Of a DNA stretch of 32,656 nucleotides, positions 18,189 through 29,019 are shown in pieces. Both the position numbers and the translations under genes were made by a program. Numbering within the stretch: position 1 is the stretch's first letter; each line of letters starts with the position of its first letter. The DNA is from Alphaproteobacteria bacterium (lineage in GTDB: Bacteria; Pseudomonadota; Alphaproteobacteria; Rickettsiales; Deianiraeaceae). Below the pieces are notes generated by a model. That model saw only the letters and a list, made by a program, of their open reading frames with translations. It was not told the origin of the DNA and did not search any database. Location of the stretch: NCBI GenBank assembly GCA_030830305.1, contig JAURNI010000025.1, forward strand, positions 1 to 32,656, in the 5' to 3' direction.

Positions 18189-19538
18189 ATGCGGGAAAAA
18201 TCAAGTAAAAAACTTGTTAAAACGAATATTCACTGTGTAATTTTGGCAGCAGGAATGGGAACAAGAATGAAATCATCAAAAAGTAAAGTTTTGCATAAAG
18301 TTTCCGGAAAGCCAATGGTTGAAATTGTTCTAGAACTTGCAAGAAAAATTAGTAACAAAATTACTGTTATTGTATCAAAAGAAAATATACAAGATATATC
18401 ATTATTTTTACAAAACGACGAAAAAGCTATAATTCAAGAAGAGCGACTTGGAACAGCACACGCTGTTTTAACAGCAAAGGAGGAAATAGAAAAATCAGGT
18501 GCAGAAAAAATATTAGTACTGTATGCAGACACCCCTCTTGTACAGATACAAACCCTTGAAGAAATATTAAATCAAAATAACACGGTAACATTTCTTGGTT
18601 TTAAAGAGCAAGACATAACCAATAGATACGGAAGATTAATCACAAGCGGTAATTCACTTCTTGAAATTATTGAATATAAAGATGCTTCTTCTTCCCAAAA
18701 ACAAATTACTTTGTGTAATTCTGGTGTTGTGTGTGCGGAAAAATCATTTCTACTTGAAGCATTGCAGAAACTTAAGCCCTCCAAAGTTACAGGGGAGTAT
18801 TATCTTACCGATATTGCTCTTCTTGCAAACGAAGATAAAAAAACTTGCGGGTTTGTACTGTGCGAGAAATCGGAAGTACTCGGTGTAAATTCAAGACAAG
18901 ATTTATCCGTTGTTGATGCAATTATGCAAGAAAGAATAAAAAATCATCATATGCAAAACGGAGTAACATTTTTACTTCCTCAAACAACTTATATTTACTT
19001 AGGTGCACAAATTGCTCAAGACGTGATTATTGAGCCAAATTGTTTTATTGGGTCAGAAGTAAAAATTATGGAAAATGCAGAAATTCGTGCGTCTAGTTAT
19101 TTAGAGGGTTGTACAATACATTCAAACGTAACAATTGGTCCTTTTGCAAGAATTCGCTCAAATACAGAGCTTCATTCAGGTTCAAGAATTGGTAATTTTG
19201 TGGAAGTAAAAAATTCTATAATTGGTGAAAGCTCTAAGGCGAATCATCTTGCATACATTGGAGACTGCAACATAGAACAAAATTGTAATATTGGGGCCGG
19301 AACAGTTTTTTGCAATTATAACGGTTTTCAAAAATTTCGTAGTACTGTTGGAAAGGATTGCTTTATTGGTTCAAATTCAACAGTTATCTCCCCTGTTGAG
19401 ATATCCAAAGGTACAATTGTTGGTGCAGGGTCTGTAATCACAAAATCAACACAAGAAAATTCACTTGTAGTTGCACGAGCAACTCAAACAGAAATTCTAA
19501 ATGGAGGAGAAAAATTCCGCAAAAAACATAAAAAGTAG
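18189..19538 (+). CDS. glmU: Bifunctional UDP-GlcNAc pyrophosphorylase / glucosamine-1-P acetyltransferase
   Basis: 449 aa; VILAAGMGTRMKSSKSKVLHKVSGKPM, ERLGTAHAV, beta-helix C-terminus with GNFVEVKNS...ANHLAYIGD...GAGTVFCNYNG. Confidence 0.95.
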   Translation: MREKSSKKLVKTNIHCVILAAGMGTRMKSSKSKVLHKVSGKPMVEIVLELARKISNKITVIVSKENIQDISLFLQNDEKAIIQEERLGTAHAVLTAKEEIEKSGAEKILVLYADTPLVQIQTLEEILNQNNTVTFLGFKEQDITNRYGRLITSGNSLLEIIEYKDASSSQKQITLCNSGVVCAEKSFLLEALQKLKPSKVTGEYYLTDIALLANEDKKTCGFVLCEKSEVLGVNSRQDLSVVDAIMQERIKNHHMQNGVTFLLPQTTYIYLGAQIAQDVIIEPNCFIGSEVKIMENAEIRASSYLEGCTIHSNVTIGPFARIRSNTELHSGSRIGNFVEVKNSIIGESSKANHLAYIGDCNIEQNCNIGAGTVFCNYNGFQKFRSTVGKDCFIGSNSTVISPVEISKGTIVGAGSVITKSTQENSLVVARATQTEILNGGEKFRKKHKK

Positions 19539-19568
19539 ACATAGTGTGGCGCTGTAAGTGTCAAGCAA

Positions 19569-19610
19569 TTTTTCTTTAAAAATTAAAATTTTTTTCTTTA
19601 AAAATTAAAA
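19569..19610. repeat. 20-bp direct repeat (x2) upstream of dnaA
   Basis: tttttctttaaaaattaaaa at 19569-19588 and 19591-19610. Confidence 0.85.
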
Positions 19611-19699
19611 CTTTGTTTTATCAAAATATTTGAAATTTATATTTTTTTAGTTTTTCCTAAAAATAGCTCTTTTGTTAACTTAATGTTAGAAATATTGCA

Positions 19700-21058
19700 A
19701 TGCAACAGAGTCTTATTTGTGAAAACACAAAACAAAACACAGAAGCTTTTTTGGAACACTTAAAATCTACACTTAAAAATTACTTTAGTCCTTTGCATCA
19801 TTCTTGGGTTGAATCTCTTTCCGTTATTTCACATACTGAAAATGAAATTAATGTTGCAGTTTCACAGCAGTCATTCCTTGAAACAATCAATCGTAATCAG
19901 CAAAAATTTGAACAAATATTTTTTAGAGAATACGAATCTTTCTTTAATACAAGAAATGTACTTACAATTGTTGTAGAATCGAGCTCTCCCGCTATTATGC
20001 ATGAGGTTTCATCATCAGGGTCTTTTAAAAAACCTACACATCTTGAACCAAAGTTTACATTTCAGACTTTTATCACAACCAATGAAAACATTTTTACAAG
20101 AATGAATGTTGAATCTGTTGCTAATAAAATTAAAGAAGGGCAAAATGGCAACTTTGTGTGTATTACCGGTACAATCGGTAATGGAAAAACACATCTTTTA
20201 CAATCCATTGGAAATGCTGTAGAAAAACACACAAGTGTTCAATATATGACATCAGAGCGCTTTATGTTTCTTTATACAAAAGCTGTGGCACAAAAAAATC
20301 TTATCCAGTTTCGTGAAGCAATTACTGAAGCAAAGTTGTTATTAATTGATGATATTCATTTTATTTTAGCAAAAGATGGTACAATGAAGGAGCTTGCGTC
20401 TACAATTAGATATATTCTTTCATTTGGCGGAAATATTGCAATAACATCAGCAACATCTTTGCATGCAATGCAAGGCCTTGCAAAAGATATTCAAGATACA
20501 TTTTCAAAAGCAAATGTTATAAACATTGAAAACCCAAGCATGCAATTGCGTTATGAAATTCTTGAATATAAAAACCGTGCCTTTGGTTATAATGTTTCTC
20601 AAGAAGTTTTAACAATGCTCGCAGATAAAATATCCTCCAATATTCGTGACCTTGAAACTACTTTTGATAAAATCATCCTGCATGGTAAAATTTTGAATAA
20701 TATCATTGATGTTAACGCTGCTAAAATGATTTTAAAAGAAATTTTTCCAAGTACGGCGTTTAAATCCGTTTCAATTAAAACAATCATTGAAAATATTTGC
20801 AATTTTTACGGTATAAAAAAAGAAGACATTATTTCGCAGTCTCGTTTGAAAGAATTTGTTGTTGCGCGCCAGATGGGAATGTATCTTGCAATGGAAATGA
20901 CAAATGAAACATCTAAAAAAATTGGCTTTGAATTTGGTGGAAGAACGCACTCAACTGTGATTCATGCTTATAAAGTAATCAAAGAAGAGTGTGACAATCA
21001 CAATACAGAAGTAATAAAAAACATTGAATTATTAAAAGTACAGATTTACGGATCATAA
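19700..21058 (+). CDS. dnaA: Chromosomal replication initiator DnaA, divergent
   Basis: 452 aa; Walker A GTIGNGKTHLLQSIGN, Walker B LLLIDDIHF, sensor II SNIRDLE, domain IV ARQMGMYLAMEMTNETSKKIGFEFGGRTHSTVIHAY. Confidence 0.9.
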   Translation: MQQSLICENTKQNTEAFLEHLKSTLKNYFSPLHHSWVESLSVISHTENEINVAVSQQSFLETINRNQQKFEQIFFREYESFFNTRNVLTIVVESSSPAIMHEVSSSGSFKKPTHLEPKFTFQTFITTNENIFTRMNVESVANKIKEGQNGNFVCITGTIGNGKTHLLQSIGNAVEKHTSVQYMTSERFMFLYTKAVAQKNLIQFREAITEAKLLLIDDIHFILAKDGTMKELASTIRYILSFGGNIAITSATSLHAMQGLAKDIQDTFSKANVINIENPSMQLRYEILEYKNRAFGYNVSQEVLTMLADKISSNIRDLETTFDKIILHGKILNNIIDVNAAKMILKEIFPSTAFKSVSIKTIIENICNFYGIKKEDIISQSRLKEFVVARQMGMYLAMEMTNETSKKIGFEFGGRTHSTVIHAYKVIKEECDNHNTEVIKNIELLKVQIYGS

Positions 21059-21115
21059 AAAAGCTTGACTTTTGCCCGTTTTAGTCTAATTAAAAGACAA
21101 TTAAATCAAAATTTA

Positions 21116-21784
21116 ATGGATATAATACTTTTCGCTATTGTTGCGATTTTTCTAGTTTGGAAGTTGCGTTCAGCATTAAATAAAGAACAATCGTTTTTAA
21201 AAAATAATAACACCAACTCGCAGAGTACTCAAACATCTAAGACTATTTTTTTACAAAATGTGAAAGTTTTGAATGTTAGCAAGACATCTCAAAGTAAAAA
21301 AAATCAACCAAGTGAAGTTGATGCACTTTTTGAGACCGAAAAACTTCATCTTGATGAATCTTTATATGAATCTTACAGAGCCATGCTGAATTTGTATCCT
21401 AATTTACGAATTTCATTAATAAAAGATGTTTCCGCAACTATTTACGAAGAACTTTTGCGTGCACTTGAGACAAAAAATCCTACTTTTTTTTCTTTTTTAC
21501 CGGAAAAAGAATTGTATTTAAATCTTAAAAAAAAGATAGAAGAATTTTATTATAATATTCACCTTTCTAAAATTGAAAGTATTACAATTAAAAAAATTGA
21601 TTGTTTATCCAAGGTGGTCAATATTGTTGTTGAAATTATTTCTAAGCAACTGGTTTATAAAGAAAATGAAGAAGGAAATGTTGTTGATGGTTCGAAATCA
21701 ATACCTGTAAATGTTGTTGAGACTCTGGAAATATCTTATTCTACATCCGGGGGGAATGTATGGACTTTAAAAAGTATTGTGTAG
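21116..21784 (+). CDS. Tim44-like domain protein
   Basis: N-terminal MDIILFAIVAIFLVWKLRSALN plus C-terminal Tim44-like fold region; ORF 21065-21784, likely start ATG 21116. Confidence 0.75.
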   Translation: MDIILFAIVAIFLVWKLRSALNKEQSFLKNNNTNSQSTQTSKTIFLQNVKVLNVSKTSQSKKNQPSEVDALFETEKLHLDESLYESYRAMLNLYPNLRISLIKDVSATIYEELLRALETKNPTFFSFLPEKELYLNLKKKIEEFYYNIHLSKIESITIKKIDCLSKVVNIVVEIISKQLVYKENEEGNVVDGSKSIPVNVVETLEISYSTSGGNVWTLKSIV

Positions 21785-22543
21785 TTTGTCAAAAATTTCG
21801 ATAAACTCCGTAACACTAATATCCTCTGGTCTTTTGTTTCTTATAGTTGAGTCTTTGTCCAAGTTTTGGAAAATGCTCCCCATCATTTTTCGTTTAAAAC
21901 AAAAAGTCTTTTGTAAGAAATTCCAAAATTCCGAAAGATTAATGTCATGATTTTTTGGAGTAATTTTTACTACTGCAGAAAATACATTTGGAGCTGGTGC
22001 AAACGCCGACGAAGGAACATCGCAAATGTATTCAATAGTGCAAAAACTTTGAAAAAAAACTCCAAGTTGGTGATAATTCTCGTTTTGAGGCTTTCCTAAA
22101 ATTTTCATAACCACATCTTTCTGAAGCATGATAGTCATACTTTTTATTGATGATAAAACTTCAATTCCAAGTTTTACAGTTAATTTTGTACCAATGTTGT
22201 ACGGTAAGTTTGAAATAATAATAGTATTGTTATTTATTATTGATGCAAAATCAAAATTCATGGCGTCTGCATGTAAAAATGTTCCAATGTCGAACCGTTG
22301 CTTAAGGTACTGAACAAGTTCACTATCTTTTTCAATTCCAAGAAAGTTAGAGGTTTTTTGTAAAATCTGAAATGTTAAACTACCAAGCCCGGGGCCAATT
22401 TCAATTGTCTGTGTATCTTTATTAATACCGGAACTTTCAATAATTTTATTGATAATATCTTCATTTTTTAAAAAATTCTGACCAAGGTTCTTATTTGCGA
22501 CTTTTTTACCATTTAAATTAACAAATTTTAGGAATTCTTGCAT
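21767..22543 (-). CDS. rsmA: 16S rRNA (adenine1518-N6/adenine1519-N6)-dimethyltransferase
   Basis: 258 aa; KNLGQNFLKNEDIINKIIE, EIGPGLGSLTFQIL, IISNLPYNIGTKLTVKL. Confidence 0.95.
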   Translation of the reverse strand: MQEFLKFVNLNGKKVANKNLGQNFLKNEDIINKIIESSGINKDTQTIEIGPGLGSLTFQILQKTSNFLGIEKDSELVQYLKQRFDIGTFLHADAMNFDFASIINNNTIIISNLPYNIGTKLTVKLGIEVLSSIKSMTIMLQKDVVMKILGKPQNENYHQLGVFFQSFCTIEYICDVPSSAFAPAPNVFSAVVKITPKNHDINLSEFWNFLQKTFCFKRKMMGSIFQNLDKDSTIRNKRPEDISVTEFIEIFDKLHNTF

Positions 22544-23187
22544 TTTTTTTGGTAAAAATTCTTACTTAATGTAAATTCTAAGTTTTTAATAGCCACAGAA
22601 CGCACATCTTCAATAGTTGTTTTTATTCCGATAGATTCCATTGAACATACACCAAACTCTGCAATTCCACATGGTATAATGCCATTAAATTTTGATAGAT
22701 CCGTGAAAACATTTAAAGCAAAACCATGCATTGTTACACCTTTTGAAAACTTTACTCCAATGGCAGCAATTTTTTCTTCTCCATTTTTGGTTTGAACCCA
22801 AATGCCGATTCGGTCTTTTCTTTTTTCTCCAATAATTTTAAATTCTGCAAGAGTTTTGATGATTATATCCTCTAAAGAGTCCACGAAGCAACGAACATCT
22901 GGTAAGCCACATGCTCGTTTTTTAAGATTACATACTAAATAACAAATTAATTGTCCTTTTCCGTGATATGTAAATTTTCCACCTCTTTTTGTTCGAAAAA
23001 CGGGTATAGTTTGTGAATTTATTAGTTCATTTTCTTTTGCACTAATTCCTGCGGTGTAGACATCTTCATGTTCCAAAAACCAAGCTAGTTCAGGTTTTTC
23101 TTCAAGAAGAACCTGTGAGTGTCTTTCCTCCATTTCTTGTAATGCAATTGAATATTCAACTGGTTGCTTGCTAATTTTAATTTCCAT
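22528..23187 (-). CDS. lipB: Lipoyl(octanoyl) transferase
   Basis: Likely start MEIKISKQPVEY at 23187; RGGKFTYHGKGQLICY, KIAAIGVKFSKGVTMHGFALNV, GIIPCGI catalytic Cys. Confidence 0.93.
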   Translation of the reverse strand: MEIKISKQPVEYSIALQEMEERHSQVLLEEKPELAWFLEHEDVYTAGISAKENELINSQTIPVFRTKRGGKFTYHGKGQLICYLVCNLKKRACGLPDVRCFVDSLEDIIIKTLAEFKIIGEKRKDRIGIWVQTKNGEEKIAAIGVKFSKGVTMHGFALNVFTDLSKFNGIIPCGIAEFGVCSMESIGIKTTIEDVRSVAIKNLEFTLSKNFYQKKCKNS

Positions 23188-23188
23188 T

Positions 23189-24154
23189 TTAGTACTTAAA
23201 CACAACACCACCCCATGTAAGCCCACCACCGAGAGCTTCCAGAATTATTAAATCTCCTTCTTTAAACTTTGATTTTTCCTCCCATATTGCAAGAGGAATA
23301 GTTGCAGATGATGTATTTGCATGTTTTTGGATTGTCTTTATAAATTTTTCTTCGGGAATTTCCATTCTTTTGGCAATGGCGTCCAAAATTCTTGCATTTG
23401 CTTGGTGCGGTACGATGAAATCAATTTCTTCTTTTATAATCCCGGTCTTTTTCATCAATTCTTCAATTGATGCATGCATTTTTGAAACAGCATGTTTGAA
23501 TACATCTTGCCCTTGCATTGTTAAAAATCCGCTTCCTTTTTGTGAAACTCCGCCTGTCGTTTTAAGAATTTCAGTGTATGTACCATCTGAATGTAAGGAA
23601 GTAGTAATGATGCCACTTTTTTCATTACTTGATTCCTCTACAATACATGAACCTGCACCATCGCCGAAAAGAACGCATGTTGTGCGGTCGGTAAAATCTA
23701 AAATACGGGAAAGGGTATCGGCACCAACAACTAAAATTGATTTTGCAATCCCAGTATTAATGTGTGAATATGCATTTGCAATAGCAAAAATAAAACCAGC
23801 ACAGACTGCTTGAATATCAAATGCGAAATTTGAAGTTATGCCTTTTTCCTGAAGTTTTCTTTGTAAAATACAAGCAGTTGACGGAAAGGTAAGATCCGGT
23901 GTTGTTGTTGCAACAATAATACCATCAATATGATTTCTTCCTTTTAAGGAAATTAATGAAGCATTGAGTGCTAAGTCTGAAGTGTATTCATCATCTTTAG
24001 CAAAAAACCTTTGGGTGATTCCTGTGCGTTGTACAATCCATTCATCACTTGTTTCCACAAACTGTGACATATCCTCGTTAGTGAATTTCCTTGATGGTAA
24101 ATACCCGCCCCAAGAGGAAATTTTAACATTCGAAAGTTTAATTTTTTTATGCAT
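23189..24154 (-). CDS. fabH: Beta-ketoacyl-ACP synthase III
   Basis: 321 aa; DIQAVCAGFIFAI, FGDGAGSCIVEES, VPHQANARILD, HANTSSATIPLA. Confidence 0.95.
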   Translation of the reverse strand: MHKKIKLSNVKISSWGGYLPSRKFTNEDMSQFVETSDEWIVQRTGITQRFFAKDDEYTSDLALNASLISLKGRNHIDGIIVATTTPDLTFPSTACILQRKLQEKGITSNFAFDIQAVCAGFIFAIANAYSHINTGIAKSILVVGADTLSRILDFTDRTTCVLFGDGAGSCIVEESSNEKSGIITTSLHSDGTYTEILKTTGGVSQKGSGFLTMQGQDVFKHAVSKMHASIEELMKKTGIIKEEIDFIVPHQANARILDAIAKRMEIPEEKFIKTIQKHANTSSATIPLAIWEEKSKFKEGDLIILEALGGGLTWGGVVFKY

Positions 24155-24194
24155 TCTTGCAAATTAATTTCTTTAAATTTATTCATAGTAAAAG

Positions 24195-24947
24195 TTGAAA
24201 ATACAAGTGGAAAATTTAGAAAACAAAATAAACAAGAAAGCATTTTTGGATAAAAAATCAACATTTGAACATTTGAAAGATCTCAAAAACCTGGTATTAC
24301 ATTCATTTTTAATTGTTTGTTTTTGTTTTTGTTTTTGTTATTATTTCTCTTCTAATATAATTTTTTGTACACAAAAAGCATTTTTGCCAAATAATCAACA
24401 GATATACTATTTTTCAGTGTTTGAGCCATTTTTTCTGAAAATAAAAATTGGATTCATTTGTGGATTAATGGTTTCAATTCCATTCTTTTTTACAAGAATG
24501 GCAATTTATTTATCACCAACCGTTTCAAATAGGCTTTATTTAATATTGTATTTACTGGTTGGTTGTATATTTTTTTATTTTGGAATTTTTCTGTCTATTG
24601 TGTTTTTTATTCCGGAGGTTGTGAAAATAATGCTAAAAACCGGTGAAAGCTTTATCCCGTTCGTACTTAATGCAAATTCATTTTTTGGTATGATAATACT
24701 TTTAACATTTGTGTGTGGTATAATTTTTGAAGTTCCTCTTATAATGTTTATGTTACTTAAGTTTGAAATACTAACGGTGGAAAAACTTAAAAAATTTCGT
24801 AAATTCTACCTTGTATTAAGTTTTATTTTAGGTGCTGCATTAACGCCACCTGATATCTTTAGTCAAATTGTTGTTGCAGTTTTGCTTATTTTGCTATTTG
24901 AAATTACACTATTTTGTTTTTCTTTATGCAAAGATACAAAGGAATAA
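24195..24947 (+). CDS. tatC: Sec-independent translocase TatC, divergent
   Basis: 250 aa, ~6 TM; SVFEPFFLKIKIGFICGLMVSIPF, FEVPLIMFMLLKFEILTVEKLKKFRKFY, GAALTPPDIFSQIVVAVLLILLFEI. Confidence 0.9.
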   Translation: MKIQVENLENKINKKAFLDKKSTFEHLKDLKNLVLHSFLIVCFCFCFCYYFSSNIIFCTQKAFLPNNQQIYYFSVFEPFFLKIKIGFICGLMVSIPFFFTRMAIYLSPTVSNRLYLILYLLVGCIFFYFGIFLSIVFFIPEVVKIMLKTGESFIPFVLNANSFFGMIILLTFVCGIIFEVPLIMFMLLKFEILTVEKLKKFRKFYLVLSFILGAALTPPDIFSQIVVAVLLILLFEITLFCFSLCKDTKE

Positions 24948-25675
24948 TTGAATATTGTGGAACAAATTATTTTGGAATGCAACGTCAAGACGGACTTAAA
25001 ACCATACAAGGAGTTATAGAAAACGCACTTGAAAAATTTACGGGAGGAGTTGTCAAGGAAATTGATTATTGTGGTAGAACCGATGCCGGCGTACATGCAT
25101 TTGAGCAAGTCATTCACTTTGATGTTCCAACTACAAGAAATGACGACCAAATTCTAAAGGGCATAAATTTTTTTTTAAATATTGCCAATGAGGAAGTTGT
25201 TTTAAAAAAGTTAGAAAAAGTTGAAAATAATTTTCATGCAAGATTTTCCTGTAAGGGGAGGGAGTATAAATATTATATTTATAACTCACCAACAAAAAGC
25301 CCAATCTTTGTAGGAAGAATGCACCATGTTTCACAAAAACTTGATGTTTCAAAAATGCAAAAAGCAGCAAAATTACTAGTTGGGGAGCACGATTTTTCTT
25401 CTTTTCGTGGAAAGGATTGTCAGGCTTTGAGCCCCATAAAAACTGTTGACTTTATTAAAATTACGCAAATTTCTCAAGAAATTTTAGAAATCCATGTTGG
25501 TGCAAAGTCTTTTCTTTACAGAATGGTGCGAAACATTACAGGTTTGTTAATTTCAATTGGTACAGGGAAGTTAGGTATTGAAGATATTGAATATATTTTT
25601 GAGAAAAAAGATATCTCTGTATTGCCATATACTGCACCTGCGTGTGGATTATATTTCTTTAAGGCTTGGTATTAG
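24926..25675 (+). CDS. truA: tRNA pseudouridine(38-40) synthase
   Basis: Likely start MQRYKGIIEYCGTNYFG; CGRTDAGVHAFEQVIHFDV, FLYRMVRNITG. Confidence 0.95.
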   Translation: MQRYKGIIEYCGTNYFGMQRQDGLKTIQGVIENALEKFTGGVVKEIDYCGRTDAGVHAFEQVIHFDVPTTRNDDQILKGINFFLNIANEEVVLKKLEKVENNFHARFSCKGREYKYYIYNSPTKSPIFVGRMHHVSQKLDVSKMQKAAKLLVGEHDFSSFRGKDCQALSPIKTVDFIKITQISQEILEIHVGAKSFLYRMVRNITGLLISIGTGKLGIEDIEYIFEKKDISVLPYTAPACGLYFFKAWY

Positions 25676-25680
25676 GATCC

Positions 25681-25709
25681 GTTCCATTTTAGCGGAAACA
25701 GAATGGAGC
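25681..25709. terminator. Hairpin in the convergent truA/gyrB gap
   Basis: GTTCCATTTT-agcggaaac-AGAATGGAGC, 10-bp stem with two G.T wobbles; lies in the 34-nt gap between the two stops; no clear U-tract. Confidence 0.4.
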
Positions 25710-28067
<2,358 letters not shown>

Positions 28068-28133
28068 TCATAAATAATTATAACAGTAGATTCAAAACCA
28101 TTAATTGTTTGATGTCAAGAAAATTGAAATATA

Positions 28134-28991
28134 CTAAACCTTTTTGTATTCCTTAAATATTAATAATAAAATTGCGAATGTAATAATAATTACTCCAATA
28201 ATGGTATATATTGTTATATGGGCATTAAAAAAGTTTACATCAACAAATATTATCATAATAAATTTGATGAATTCCATCATTTGTACAAAATATCCCTTTC
28301 CATGTTTAAATGCAAGAAATGTAAATAAATTACCAATTGAATTCAAAAAACCGATTGCAAGAAAATACCCCGTAAAAGACCAGTCAACACTTTTAAAAAA
28401 TTTCATGCTGAAAAAAATGGTAGTTATTGTTGTTAAAGAAATATACCAATAAAGAGCAATATACGTTGAAACACTAGATTTTCCAATATTTTTTTGAAAA
28501 ACAGCACAAACTGCCCAAAGAAAAACGCAAATGATACCTAAATTATGATAATAACTCCATTCTGCAAAAGTTGGTTGAAGAATAATTAAAACTGCAATAA
28601 GGCATAAAATTTTTGATACCCACACAATTGTTGGAATTTCTTCTTTGCAAAAGAATTTTAGCATTAAATTTGCAATAAACGGTAAAAGGAATGCAAACGT
28701 CATTGCGATGTGTGTGTCAATGTTAATATAAACAATTGGCCAGATTATCATTGAAATTCCACCAAAAAAACCAAGTAAAAGGTTCATTTTATGTGGAACA
28801 TTAATATAAAAAAGCCTATAATTTTTTATTAAATGAAAGATGATAAATGGTATAAATGCAATCAAACCAAAAGTGTTTCTTATAAAACCGGCAGATGACG
28901 GTAAAATTACACCATGAATTGATAAAACTTTAAATGCAATTACTACAAAAACATTAATCAACGCCGCTAAAACATTATAAAGTATTACCAT
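28134..28991 (-). CDS. EamA/DMT-superfamily transporter
   Basis: 285 aa, ~10 TM, EamA-like two-halves architecture. Confidence 0.75.
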   Translation of the reverse strand: MVILYNVLAALINVFVVIAFKVLSIHGVILPSSAGFIRNTFGLIAFIPFIIFHLIKNYRLFYINVPHKMNLLLGFFGGISMIIWPIVYINIDTHIAMTFAFLLPFIANLMLKFFCKEEIPTIVWVSKILCLIAVLIILQPTFAEWSYYHNLGIICVFLWAVCAVFQKNIGKSSVSTYIALYWYISLTTITTIFFSMKFFKSVDWSFTGYFLAIGFLNSIGNLFTFLAFKHGKGYFVQMMEFIKFIMIIFVDVNFFNAHITIYTIIGVIIITFAILLLIFKEYKKV

Positions 28992-29019
28992 AAAATGAAA
29001 AAGCGGATAATACAGATTA

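Noticed and set aside
19536-19564. Possible antisense promoter (TTGACA on the minus strand) reading into the glmU 3' end
   Set aside because: Nearest -10 candidate (TATGTC) is at a 15-nt spacing and weak; insufficient support.
19539-19699. glmU-dnaA gap as oriC
   Set aside because: AT-rich with a direct repeat, but no clear DnaA boxes, and alphaproteobacterial origins are often not beside dnaA; needs GC skew.
23370-23813. Plus-strand 147-aa ORF opposite fabH
   Set aside because: Antisense shadow of conserved FabH coding; no independent support.
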